Below, in pieces: positions 27,001 through 34,123 of a DNA stretch of 64,000 nucleotides. The position numbers and the translations under genes are program-made. The notes under the pieces were generated by a model, which worked only from the letters and a program-made list of their open reading frames with translations, was not told where the DNA came from and did not search any database. The stretch lies in NCBI RefSeq assembly GCF_040687965.1, contig NZ_CP156084.1:262501-326500 (forward strand), in the 5' to 3' direction. The number at the start of each line of letters is the position of its first letter. Positions within the stretch are counted from its first letter, which is position 1. This DNA is from Methylocystis echinoides. GTDB lineage: Bacteria; Pseudomonadota; Alphaproteobacteria; Rhizobiales; Beijerinckiaceae.

Positions 27001-28689
27001 GTCCCCGTCCGCGAGCCGCCTCCAGGCGAGGTCGCCGTAGCCCTCCCCGCCCAGTGACGGCGCCCAGGCGAGACGCTCGTCCTCGACCAATGCGACATCC
27101 GGCCGTCCGTCGCCGGTGAGGTCGAGCACATGCAGGTCGGGGCTCGCCCAATCGATCTGGGGCAGCATTGCAAAGGCGCGGTACGGCTCCCAGCCGCCGT
27201 CCTCGCGCCGCGGCCAGTAGCCCGGGTCGGGGCCTGTCGTCCGGACCCCGTCAACCAGCCCGTCGCCGTCGATGTCGTCGAGCCGCAGGCCGTCCCGGCG
27301 TGCGCCCGACGGATGCTCGGCGACTTGCGCTGCGCCGCCGAGCCGGGCCGCGGGGGCGCCCGCCTCGGCGGTGGCGAGGGGCGAAAGGTTCGCTTTGAAC
27401 AGCCAAACCGCCTCGGTCTCCACCAGCGCGCCGGCCGCGCCGTCGCCCTCGAGGTCGACCCACGCGACATCGTCGGCCGTGAAGCCGGCTGGCAACTCGG
27501 CGAGTCCGGCGGCGTCGGGCGTCAGGAGGGCAGGCTCGAGCGGCTCCGAAAGGCCCTGATACGCGAAGCGCGCCGGCGGTCCGCTTTGCGAGCTGGCTAC
27601 GCCGCCAGAGGTCGCCGCATGGCCGGTCGCGACGACCTCGACGAGCCGCGACGCCACCGGGTTGCGATCATATGAAAAGGCGAGCGTGCGCGTCAGGACG
27701 GCGTCGGCCTCGCGCCCTGCAGGCAGGCGGTGGAACATCAGCGCGCGCTCGCACAGGGCCGAGGTGCGGATCTCGAAGCCGGCGCGGCGGCTCGAGAAGG
27801 CGTCCGGCCGCACGGTCGGGGCGCCTGTCGGCTCCCGGCCCGGCATCGGTCCGGGGTGGTCGCCATAGTCGAACACGAGCTCGAACAGAAACCGCTCGTC
27901 TCCATCACGCCCCTTCGGCGCCGAGACTCCGTAGCGGACGCGCTTGGGCAGACGCTGCGGATTGACAAAGCCGGGCCGGTCCGCCCCGGCGTCCCGCACA
28001 TAGTCGATCAGCGTGCGCCCGCCGTTCGGCATGAGGACCTCATCCGCCAGCCAGCGGAACACGCGCGTCGCGTCGCCAGGGCCGGCGTCGATGCGCGTGT
28101 CAGGCCTCGTCCCGAACAAGGTCACAACGTTGTCGGTAGAGATGCTGCGCCAGTGCACAACGCCGTCCGGCGCCGTCCAGCGCTCGATGCGTGCAAAGGA
28201 GCCCTCGATCCGCGGCGCATAGCGGCGAACCTGGAACCCGTCGCGCACCGTATCGGCGCCGTCTATCGCCACGAGGTCTTCGCGTCCCGCGAAGACGAAC
28301 ACGTCGCTGTCGAGACGATCGTCGTAACGGGGCAGGCCGCGGTCGGTTCTGCGCGAGATCTCCGGCAGGTCGAGCCGCCATCCCAACCCAAACGGACCCG
28401 CCCCGGCGCCGCTGTCATAAGACACGGCAAGGGCCGGCGTTTCCCCGGGGCGTCCCGGGGACAACGGAAGCGGAATGCTGAAGCTGGTGGCTCCGGTCGC
28501 GGCGTTGACCTGAATCTTTTCGCCGAGCGGCCGGATTGCTCCCCCGCCCTTCGGAAGTCCGATCTGCGGCGCGGCGTCGATGGCGGCCGCCGGGCGATCC
28601 CTTCGGGCGTCCGCTGCGGTTGAGCCGACGCGTCCGTCCTCCGACGGTGCGGCGCGGTCGCCGAAGTTTTGACGGTCGCCCAGCGCCAT
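21097..28689 (-). CDS. Tc toxin TcB-TcC fusion (SpvB/TcdB/RHS) with variable C-terminal effector
   Basis: A 2530-residue single chain that combines TcB and TcC, the cocoon that encloses the toxic part in Tc complexes. The SpvB domain starts LPKGGGAIRPLGEK at about residue 45. FG-GAP/VCBS repeats at about 410-640 read as D-x-(D/N)-G-D-G strands (LDDIDGDGLVDG, ADMTGDGLTDIV), and form the beta-propeller. TcdB middle domains follow to about 1000, then many RHS/YD repeats (YDFDPVDQRL, YVYDAVGNVTEIAD, YDAHGNVTRTDR). The RHS core (RFTGKERDGETGFAYHGARY, LGRWMACDPAGFVDGTNLYE) ends near residue 2170. After it come a Pro/Gly-rich linker (about 2200-2280), a hydrophobic stretch (about 2345-2368) and a C-terminal domain with GPDFVLHG and TKELKF. 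A GAGG site precedes the ATG. It is first in the operon with TcA. Confidence 0.93.
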   Translation of the reverse strand: MALGDRQNFGDRAAPSEDGRVGSTAADARRDRPAAAIDAAPQIGLPKGGGAIRPLGEKIQVNAATGATSFSIPLPLSPGRPGETPALAVSYDSGAGAGPFGLGWRLDLPEISRRTDRGLPRYDDRLDSDVFVFAGREDLVAIDGADTVRDGFQVRRYAPRIEGSFARIERWTAPDGVVHWRSISTDNVVTLFGTRPDTRIDAGPGDATRVFRWLADEVLMPNGGRTLIDYVRDAGADRPGFVNPQRLPKRVRYGVSAPKGRDGDERFLFELVFDYGDHPGPMPGREPTGAPTVRPDAFSSRRAGFEIRTSALCERALMFHRLPAGREADAVLTRTLAFSYDRNPVASRLVEVVATGHAATSGGVASSQSGPPARFAYQGLSEPLEPALLTPDAAGLAELPAGFTADDVAWVDLEGDGAAGALVETEAVWLFKANLSPLATAEAGAPAARLGGAAQVAEHPSGARRDGLRLDDIDGDGLVDGVRTTGPDPGYWPRREDGGWEPYRAFAMLPQIDWASPDLHVLDLTGDGRPDVALVEDERLAWAPSLGGEGYGDLAWRRLADGDDAGPREALRDLTGSVFLADMTGDGLTDIVRVEARSVHYWPNLGYGRFGERVTMENAPSLDDDGPFNPARVRLADVDGSGVADIVYLGETAWSVHVNCTGTAFAPPRLWTKPPPLDALSRVEAFDLLGNGTSCLVWSSRDPAQDSAPVRYLPLAGGRKPYLLTEVDNGLGSVTRLFYAPSTVFALRDRLAGRPWAMRLPFPVQVVERIETHDRTSGRRYVSRYAYHHGHYDGREREFRGFGFVEQFDAESFGAPLASAANAEEAYRKPPVRTRRWYHTGRASPDGGQSGLYASEFFGAAAGPGPKRDLAQRLSVPDARIPAALSPADHRDACRALKGMLLREEIADDPGSSGSEPTPYSIAVHGYEAEARQPGRTGRPAIVQALARESLSVTLERSLGAPRVSQSFVLRRGPQGQPVASLLVAHGGPAPPFPGEAAQAVTRTHATLQCVDLTNDVDAPDSRRLPAVAETRGYALAGTALQSPWPLRLEQAHALVAQARDVERLDPLASPCGRLLVTRSRTLYRRDDLAGPLPFAILEPRGLVYESLQQAFTPALRAACFGAQGPDAAVLAEAGYRDLDQDGGLWCPSGRTFFVKGGPDPSEAAGAVERVARAQAELAEATAHFFLPRTFRDPFGGAAHVDYALDLLPAVGEDRVGNVTTAEHDRRTLLPRVVTDPNLNRSFAAFDPLGSVTAASLAGKAAAPEGDEAPDADAMLATVDVEALLDALADPVRGPQAAAAALGAATTRTIADSTRFSRTGRPCVAVALRRETHASDLTPGEQTRIGVSLSYLDGGGRPLQTKTLVDAGPLSPNGATAPVRWAVTGWTVHDDKGNAIRTFEPFFSASPDFEPDLQVGVSTITFYDPLSRAVGALHPDGSIEKTRFTPWTSTVWDANDTSLIVDHAADPDLGPHVARLPIQDRPVAWSKQRADGLKGEAGKRAAAAAAIHAETPARTYVDALGRPALVVADGGGQLCVTGTLYDDRGQAAAVVDALGRVCARSLHDMLGRPVRAHSMEAGLRVSLQAVDGRPVWARDSRGHVSRHRHDAARRPTEDIVEDAAGVRLRGKVVYGEGQGSALNHRGRVFQTFDGAGVATVEAYDFTGAARRASRRFVADPQGRPDWSAAPALSPETFTSRVWTDALGRPVQTMTPLSDRGGALASAIRPVYDRAGRVAVVDVWLDLPVAPDGLLDPASATRRAVRAVEHDAKGRRTRVAHGNGVETYYDFDPVDQRLNAIRTLRGSGFPGDAPEGVQNLGYVYDAVGNVTEIADTAQQPVFFRNQVCRAERRYLYDPLSRLIEARGREHRGQGGAAPPTWDDAERRAEHPADGAAMRAYVESYVYDPVGNLKQVRHVADGGSWTRDYAYAEASLLGAGVSNRVSNVEIAGERQTFAYDAHGNVTRTDRLADMVWDEADRLASVDLGGGGRADYQYDGAGQRMRKRITRVGAGGAAAGHEEWLYLDGFEICREVDAAGNLKRERETLRVADGQKAFLDIETRTRGRGGPARLWRHCYDDHLGSSALELDETGAILSYEEYHPYGSTAYQGVRAQLEAPKRYRFTGKERDGETGFAYHGARYYAPWLGRWMACDPAGFVDGTNLYEYCRGNPITMRDPDGHAGQSLESLMAQNARRKNQLTQEQVEKEWRREHPGAAPKKPRKAGAPGGAPGGNPGGAPTPGGTPAPGGGSPTPGGDAPTPGGAHAPGGAGVVKDGGSSTAQAGGHGDRKDGQPPKTEMDYGLMLAETQNPPFLESILSLFGKTGDEVNSGGLSFGMGSKENASEAGQAAVAGVNLVFTFLDVFMAVGQKAFSSLSKRGQLDIFKRFTRSGWWRSQSLEEVTKAPAQLTQAEQRGANAFRQELVTSHDPRLAGTEGHRAAGANTHPEWARYGDSANAGPDFVLHGDDPAFGGAATKELKFHAGAPKPEHFTDATAQTMLDTMRYQQQTGLVKLRLPTVHIYVNPKTGQATKYLQKF
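21900..22040 (-). repeat. Degenerate PGG-repeat linker coding region
   Basis: Inside the TcB-TcC gene, eight PGG triplets occur four to seven residues apart (APGG, NPGG, APTPGG, TPAPGG, SPTPGG and so on). The DNA shows matching imperfect CGCCGGG-type repeats. It links the RHS core to the C-terminal effector and probably expands or contracts by slippage. Confidence 0.8.
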
Positions 28690-29078
28690 GGCCTACCTCG
28701 CGTCGAGACCGGCAGGATTTAAAAATAAACTTGATATATCCGTCGTTGAGCGACCAACCGAGCCTTGCTCACGATTTCTCCAAGGTAGTCTCGGCAAGAG
28801 CTGACGGTCAATAATGCAGGGGGTTGCAAATTCTTTGGCGCACCTCCTTCCGAAAGCGCTGGCGCGCCCTCCTTGCCCAGAGCCGAGGGCGAAGACGCTG
28901 AGTTGATTTCTTGCAGCACGCCGGGGAGTTAAGCGATCACTGGAGACCGCTATCTCGAGCGACCGACGACATGCGCGCCGCCCCCCACGCCAGGTTTGCG
29001 CTTAGGCCGTGCAATCTCTAGTTTACACGCGACGCGCGTATCGGCGACGGCGCGCAGACAGGGGTTGGGGGGAGACAG
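28690..29078. other. Intergenic region upstream of the toxin operon
   Basis: This is a 389-base stretch between the divergent toxin operon and the small secreted gene. I see no credible gene. Bases 28712-28745 are unusually A/T-rich for this genome (TTTAAAAATAAAC, TGATATAT) and should hold or flank the toxin promoter. A weak minus-strand candidate is TTGACC (28811-28806) with TACCTT 18 bases on (28787-28782). Confidence 0.4.
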
Positions 29079-29318
29079 ATGCGAATCTCGACGATCTTTT
29101 TGGCGTGTAGCGCTCTTTGCGCGCAGCAGGCTGCTCTGGCAAATCCGGAGATAAATCCAACCGTTCTCGCCCCGGCGGCGCGACAAGCTTTGCCGAAGAG
29201 CCGCGTCACTCGAATTCCCCCACAGGCCTACCCACGATTGAAGCGCGCGAGACCGGCTCCTCCCCAACCCATCGTCAAGAACCCGGAGGAGACGCTGTTC
29301 GACTGGCCCTGGAACTGA
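29079..29318 (+). CDS. Small secreted protein of unknown function
   Basis: A 79-residue product with a clear signal peptide: MRISTIFLACSALCAQQAALA, cleaved around residues 21-22. The short mature part is rich in Pro and Arg (PQAYPRLKRARPAPPQP) and ends FDWPWN. A very strong GGGGGGAGACAG ribosome site directly precedes the ATG, the main reason for calling it. It is transcribed away from the toxin operon and towards the TonB receptor, with an inverted repeat after the stop. I do not recognise a family. It may be a small periplasmic protein of alphaproteobacteria; a role with the toxin is only a positional guess. Confidence 0.65.
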   Translation: MRISTIFLACSALCAQQAALANPEINPTVLAPAARQALPKSRVTRIPPQAYPRLKRARPAPPQPIVKNPEETLFDWPWN

Positions 29319-29347
29319 CGGCGGCCGCGACCGCAGGCGAGGTCGGA

Positions 29348-29385
29348 AATCTCTCCGCGTCGCTCGCTTCCGCCGCGGAGAGATT
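29348..29385. terminator. Bidirectional hairpin between convergent genes
   Basis: A perfect 12-base inverted repeat, AATCTCTCCGCG (29348-29359) with CGCGGAGAGATT (29374-29385), around a 14-base loop. It lies between the small secreted gene and the TonB receptor, which converge here. There is no long T run. Confidence 0.55.
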
Positions 29386-29392
29386 GAACCGA

Positions 29393-31822
29393 TCAGAATT
29401 TGAACCGCACGCCGCCCTGGAACAGGCGCGGATTGCCGGCGTAGATCGAGCCGGTCGCGTTCTGCGCGAGCGTTGTGTAGCCGGCCTGAACGATTTGCCC
29501 GTTCACGAGGCCGACCTGGTTCTGGATATTATTGGCCGAGGCGACCCAGTTCCGGTCGAAGATGTTGCGCACCTCGAAATAGGCTGAAAAACGCTTCAGC
29601 CAGAGCAAATCCACGTCCCTGTCGAAATGGACATTGGCGCTGACGAGGCCATAGCCGGGGATCGTCAGGACGTTGCCATTATCGATGAAATAGGAGCTCT
29701 GATAGGTGTATTCGACGAAAGCGCCGAGCCCCCTGAGATCGCCGAACGGCAGGTCATAGGAGAGACGCCCCGTCGCCGTATGCGGCGCGACGCCGGGGAT
29801 CTTGTAGCCCGCACGGTCGAAATAGCCCGTCCGCGCCGCAGTGCCGAGCTGCTCGACGAACTCGGTGAAGATCTGGTTGTTGTAGGTGTAGTTCGCCATG
29901 ACGCGGACGCCGTCATAGGGCCGCCAGTCGAGAAGCGTCTCGACGCCGCGGTGCACGGAGCCTGGCGCATTGAAAGTGTAATTCAAAAGGCCCGCGCCCG
30001 GCGACTGGGTGAGCTGTTCGTTCTGATACCACTCGTAGAAGCCCGTGAGGCTGAAGAGCAGCGTGTCATAGGGCTTCCAGTCGAAGCCGATATCGAAGCC
30101 CGTGTTGCGCTGGGTCTTCAAATCGACATTGGCGCCCGGCTGGCCACGCTGATTGACAAAGAGCTGGCCGGGATTGGGCGTGCCATAGCCGCTCGACGCG
30201 CGGAAATGCGTCAGCAGGTCGGGCAGCACGCGCCATGTCACCGAGGCCTCGGGGCCGAAATTCCAGTAGGTCTTGTTGACCGGTATGCCCTGCCAGCTGG
30301 CGATCTGTCCGATCCGCGCACCCGTCTGGAAATAGGAGTACTGGTCCTGCAGCGCGGCGATCTTGGTCATTTCGGCGGCGAGGCCGAGCACCATGGTGAC
30401 GTCCTTGGAAAGCGCCACCTCCTCGCGGCCGCGCCCGCCCAAATTCTGCATCATGGCGTTTTGCTGCGCCTGAAGCGCGCCGGTCGCGCCATTGCCGATT
30501 CCGAGCGTGTTGTTGGTGTAGCTCGTGTAGCGGGTGCGGTTGAAATAGAGGCCCGCAAAGTGCCGCGCCTCGTAGCCGAGCAGCGACCCGACCTTTGTCA
30601 CATCCGTCGTGGCGTTGACCGCCGGCTCGTCCTGCAGGGCCGCCGTGGCGCCCGTCGGCTGGATGATGTTCTTGTCGTCGTAGATGACCTGCGTGCGCCA
30701 CTTCGTATTGACGTCGAAATCATGTTCCCAGCGCAAGCCGATAATGTCGCGCCGATCGTTGCGGTTGAACCCCGCGAGCCAGGCCGTCGTTCGGAAATTG
30801 AGCTGGTTGCTCCGGGCGTTGCGGCCGTCGATCGGAACCACCGCGGTGGCGCAAAGATTGGTGAAGGCTGTTTGGGCGACGCCCGACTGCGGCGAGAGAT
30901 AGCAGCCGTATTGATAAGGATTGAGATAATACTGATTGAGCGACAGCCGGCCCGAGAGATCGCTGTAGAGCTGATTGTGGATGAATTTGAAGGTCAGCAG
31001 GTCGTTTGGGGTCACCTGCCAGCGCGCGGTGGCGTTCACGGTCTGCGTGTCGCCGCGCGTGTGAAAGGTGAAGCCCTGCTGGCGCACGTCGCTGGCGAAG
31101 ACGGCGATGTCGAAATTGTCCTGCTTCTTGCCAATGGCGACGAAGTTATTGAGATAGCCGAAGGAGCCGGTTTCCACGCCATAATCGACGCCGTCGATCT
31201 CCGCGCCGGTGCGCGTGCGGAAATTGATGGCGCCGCCATTGGCGAAATTTCCGAACAGGGCCGAGGACGGGCCGCGATAGACGTCCACGCCGGCGTAAGC
31301 GTGGGGATCGGTCAGATCGGTGCGCGACAAGCCGTCCGGCTGGGTCACCGAGAAGCCATCCTCCAGCATGACGATGTTGCGCACGCCAAAGCCGTTGCGC
31401 GCCGACGAGCCGCGAATCGAGATGACGATGTCGCGCAGACCGTTGCCTTGTTTGAACGAGACGCCGGGGCTGTATTGCAGCATCTCGCGGACGGTCACGA
31501 GCGGCATGGTCTCGAAATCCTTGCCGCGCACCGTCGTGAAGGTCTGGCCCGTCGGCTGACGGTAGACCGGCATGCTGAGCTTTTCGGGGCTGAAACCGGG
31601 CGCCGCGGCGAGATCGGGATTGGGCGAGGTGACGAGAGAGCCGGCCGGCGTCGTCACGCGCGGGCCGGCGGTGCGCGCGGCCGCGGCGGTGCTGCGCCGG
31701 GCGCCGCTCCGCGCGCCGCCGACGTCGATCGTCGGAAGCGATTGCTGCGCCACGGCGGAAGTAGCGACAAGGAGGGCGAGCGCGTGGACGGAGGCCGCGC
31801 CCAGCAAATGATGACGAGACAT
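29393..31822 (-). CDS. TonB-dependent outer-membrane receptor
   Basis: An 809-residue gated outer-membrane transporter driven by TonB. It has a signal peptide (MSRHHLLGAASVHALALLVATSAVA), then a plug domain with the usual features (VREMLQYSPGVSFKQGNG, ISIRGSSARNGFG, VDVYRGPSSALFGNFANGGA at about residues 90-200). A 22-stranded barrel follows and ends in the C-terminal phenylalanine (GGVRFKF) needed for barrel assembly. The ATG at 31822 was chosen because it gives the signal peptide; a longer frame upstream does not. Substrate is not evident. The preceding gene on the strand is a DUF2946-type protein, an arrangement seen with copper receptors, so copper or a copper chelate is the best guess. 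Confidence 0.9.
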   Translation of the reverse strand: MSRHHLLGAASVHALALLVATSAVAQQSLPTIDVGGARSGARRSTAAAARTAGPRVTTPAGSLVTSPNPDLAAAPGFSPEKLSMPVYRQPTGQTFTTVRGKDFETMPLVTVREMLQYSPGVSFKQGNGLRDIVISIRGSSARNGFGVRNIVMLEDGFSVTQPDGLSRTDLTDPHAYAGVDVYRGPSSALFGNFANGGAINFRTRTGAEIDGVDYGVETGSFGYLNNFVAIGKKQDNFDIAVFASDVRQQGFTFHTRGDTQTVNATARWQVTPNDLLTFKFIHNQLYSDLSGRLSLNQYYLNPYQYGCYLSPQSGVAQTAFTNLCATAVVPIDGRNARSNQLNFRTTAWLAGFNRNDRRDIIGLRWEHDFDVNTKWRTQVIYDDKNIIQPTGATAALQDEPAVNATTDVTKVGSLLGYEARHFAGLYFNRTRYTSYTNNTLGIGNGATGALQAQQNAMMQNLGGRGREEVALSKDVTMVLGLAAEMTKIAALQDQYSYFQTGARIGQIASWQGIPVNKTYWNFGPEASVTWRVLPDLLTHFRASSGYGTPNPGQLFVNQRGQPGANVDLKTQRNTGFDIGFDWKPYDTLLFSLTGFYEWYQNEQLTQSPGAGLLNYTFNAPGSVHRGVETLLDWRPYDGVRVMANYTYNNQIFTEFVEQLGTAARTGYFDRAGYKIPGVAPHTATGRLSYDLPFGDLRGLGAFVEYTYQSSYFIDNGNVLTIPGYGLVSANVHFDRDVDLLWLKRFSAYFEVRNIFDRNWVASANNIQNQVGLVNGQIVQAGYTTLAQNATGSIYAGNPRLFQGGVRFKF

Positions 31823-31986
31823 GCGCTTGGCTTTCTGGCATGCCCACGCGCGCCTGTCGGCGTCGGGCGCAGAAGGGTTCTGCACGCCGCCGCAGGAACG
31901 CGGAGCGAAGGACGATCTTGTGCGGCCGCAGCCGCGTGTTTGTGGCTAAGAAGACGCGCGCCGGTCGCGTCGAGACGCGTCAGGCG

Positions 31987-32355
31987 TCAGGCGCTGACGG
32001 AATCGGCCGGGGGACCGCGGGCGAACCGGGCCTGCGCAAGGCGCGGTGTGACGCCGCCGGCGTCGCCCGGGATAGGGGCCGCGACGCGGTAGGCGCGCGG
32101 CGCCATCGGCGCGGGCGCAAATTCCGTGAGCGAGACGCCCGGCGGTCCAGCGCAGAGGCAGCAGGACTCGCAATGCTGATGACGCCGCTGATGGCGGCTG
32201 TCCGCCCCCTCGCCAGCTTGCCCGGCCATTTCGGCGCAATGCGCCTTGAGCGCGAGTTCGCCCGGCATGGCGCGCGCGACGCCGACCCCGCCCGCGATGG
32301 TCTGTATGACCAGCGCAAACGCCAGAAGCAGCGCGCGAAGCGAAGACGGACGCAT
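31987..32355 (-). CDS. DUF2946-type small secreted Cys protein beside the TonB receptor
   Basis: A 122-residue protein with a signal peptide (LRALLLAFALVIQTIAGGVGVARA, about residues 6-29) and a metal-binding-like cluster HQRRHQHCESCCLCAG (Cys at about 62, 65, 66 and 68 by eye). Its tail ARFARGPPADS resembles the RGPPA ending typical of DUF2946 proteins and the tails of the genes at 9726 and 10483. It is upstream of the TonB receptor on the same strand with a 164-base gap, so the two may share control. A role in delivering or sensing copper at the outer membrane is inferred from context only. Divergent from apaG. Confidence 0.7.
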   Translation of the reverse strand: MRPSSLRALLLAFALVIQTIAGGVGVARAMPGELALKAHCAEMAGQAGEGADSRHQRRHQHCESCCLCAGPPGVSLTEFAPAPMAPRAYRVAAPIPGDAGGVTPRLAQARFARGPPADSVSA

Positions 32356-32552
32356 AAGCTATTCCAAATGATGCCTTGCGGACAATTGACCAGCTTGCGG
32401 CGCACGCGCAAGCACATCTGACGAGTCAAAAGTCAAAATCCGGCGCTGTGCCTTATATGTCACATTTGGCTTGCTCCCGTCGCTCATTTGGCGGGCGCCG
32501 CGCCGTGAGAAAGGCGTTCCCCTTTCGCCAGGAGCGTTCTAAGATTCCCGTC

Positions 32553-32945
32553 ATGTATATCGCCATCACCAACGACATACAGGTCACGGCTCTGCCGGAC
32601 TTCCTGCCGGACCGCTCCGACCCCGATCAGGGACGCTATTTCTGGTCCTATACGATCGAGATCGCGAATCTCGGCCGCACTCGCGTGCAGCTTCTGTCGC
32701 GGCACTGGATCATCATCGACGCGAACGGCCGGCGCGAGGAAGTGCGCGGCCCGGGCGTTATCGGCGAACAGCCGGTGCTGGAGCCGGGCGAGACCTTTCG
32801 TTACGCCTCCGGCTGTCCGCTGACGACGCCATCCGGGCTGATGCAGGGCAGCTATCGCATGGTGACCGATTCGGGCGAGGCCTTCGACGTCGAAATTCCC
32901 GCCTTTTCGCTCGACAGTCCCCTGTCCAACCCGACGTTGAACTGA
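32553..32945 (+). CDS. apaG: ApaG family protein
   Basis: A 131-residue single-domain protein with the immunoglobulin-like ApaG fold. The characteristic strands are visible: YFWSYTIEIANLG, VQLLSRHWIIIDANG, GPGVIGEQPVLEPGE, FRYASGCPLTTPSG and MQGSYRM. The family has been linked to divalent cation resistance and has a eukaryotic relative in F-box proteins, but its biochemical role is not settled. The ATG at 32553 matches the family N-terminus (MYIAITNDIQV). Its stop overlaps the start of argE by one base (TGATG), so the two are translationally coupled. Confidence 0.93.
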   Translation: MYIAITNDIQVTALPDFLPDRSDPDQGRYFWSYTIEIANLGRTRVQLLSRHWIIIDANGRREEVRGPGVIGEQPVLEPGETFRYASGCPLTTPSGLMQGSYRMVTDSGEAFDVEIPAFSLDSPLSNPTLN

Positions 32946-34102
32946 TGGACGCCCTCGACCGCGCGATCGACATGACGGCGCGACTGGTGGCTTTCGACAC
33001 AGAAAGCGCCAAGTCCAATCTGCCGCTCATCGACTTCGTCGAATCCTATCTGCGCGAACACGGCGTGCCCTTCGTGCGCGCGCCCAACGCCGCTGGCGAC
33101 AAGGCGGCGATTTTCGCCACCATCGGGCCGATGGGGCCCGGCGGCGTGGTTCTCTCCGGCCATACCGACGTCGTCCCCGTCGAGGGCCAGGACTGGAGTT
33201 CCGACCCCTTCACCCTGCGCCTGGACGGCGGCCGCCTCTACGGGCGCGGCGCGGTGGACATGAAAGGCTTCGGCGCCGTCGCGCTGGCGATGATTCCGGA
33301 ATTCAAGAGGGCGGCGCTCGCGCGCCCGATCCACATTCTGCTGAGCTACGACGAAGAGACGACCTGCCTCGGCCCGCTCGACGTGATCGCCCGGCTCGGC
33401 GTCGACTTGCCCCGGCCCAACGCCGTCATCGTCGGCGAGCCGACCTCCATGCAGGTCGCCGACGCGCATAAAAGCGTCACCACCCATCTGACGCGCGTCA
33501 GGGGCTTCGAGATTCACTCCGCCAATCTGCACCGCGGCGTCAGCGCCGTGCATATCGCCTGCCGGCTGGTCGGCGAACTGGAGCGGATCGCCGATGAATT
33601 GCGCGCCGCGGGCGACCCCTCCGGGCGCTTCGATCCGCCCTATTCCACGATCCACGTCGGCGTCATCAAGGGTGGCACGGCGCGAAACATCGTCGCCAAG
33701 GATTGCCATTTCGAATGGGAGTTCCGCGGCCTGCCGAACGCGGATCCCATGTTCGCGCACGACCGGCTGGCGGCCTTCGCCGCAGAGCTCGGCAAGACGG
33801 CGTTCGCCAATTTCCCGCAGTGCGGGATCGACATCGACACGCTGGTGAAAGTGCCGGGCCTCGCGCCGGAGCCGGGATCGAGCGCCGAAACGCTGGCTTT
33901 GCGGCTGGCCCGGCGCAACAGCACCATCGCCGTGCCCTACGCCACCGAGGCCGGACATTTCCAGGAGGCGGGCGCGCCGACCGTCGTTTGCGGCCCCGGC
34001 CGCATCGATCAGGCGCACCAGCCCGACGAATATGTCGAGGTTTCACAACTCGCCGCCTGCGTCGAGTTCATGCGCGCGCTGGCGCGAGAGCTGGAGGCCT
34101 GA
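32945..34102 (+). CDS. argE: Acetylornithine deacetylase
   Basis: An M20-family zinc hydrolase of 385 residues that removes acetate from N-acetylornithine in arginine synthesis. The metal-site motifs are present: SGHTDVVPVEG (about residues 72-82), GRGAVDMKGF (about 102-111), SYDEETTCLG with the catalytic Glu, and GPGRIDQAHQPDEYV near the C-terminus. The dimerisation domain occupies roughly residues 180-290 (FEIHSANLHRGVSAVHIA). The overlap with apaG suggests one transcript. Substrate choice among M20 relatives (ArgE versus DapE) rests on overall likeness to alphaproteobacterial ArgE. Confidence 0.88.
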   Translation: MDALDRAIDMTARLVAFDTESAKSNLPLIDFVESYLREHGVPFVRAPNAAGDKAAIFATIGPMGPGGVVLSGHTDVVPVEGQDWSSDPFTLRLDGGRLYGRGAVDMKGFGAVALAMIPEFKRAALARPIHILLSYDEETTCLGPLDVIARLGVDLPRPNAVIVGEPTSMQVADAHKSVTTHLTRVRGFEIHSANLHRGVSAVHIACRLVGELERIADELRAAGDPSGRFDPPYSTIHVGVIKGGTARNIVAKDCHFEWEFRGLPNADPMFAHDRLAAFAAELGKTAFANFPQCGIDIDTLVKVPGLAPEPGSSAETLALRLARRNSTIAVPYATEAGHFQEAGAPTVVCGPGRIDQAHQPDEYVEVSQLAACVEFMRALARELEA

Positions 34103-34123
34103 CGGCCTCCCTCCCGGTTCGCC

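Noticed and set aside
28719-28919. 66-codon minus-strand frame upstream of the toxin operon
   Set aside because: It has no ribosome site, no recognisable sequence features and an A/T-rich end that looks like promoter DNA.
32356-32552. Possible shared metal-regulator operator upstream of the DUF2946 gene and apaG (GTCAAAAGTCAAAA)
   Set aside because: The repeat is short and only loosely similar to a GTCAAA site upstream of the gene at 10483, and no known operator consensus fits well enough.
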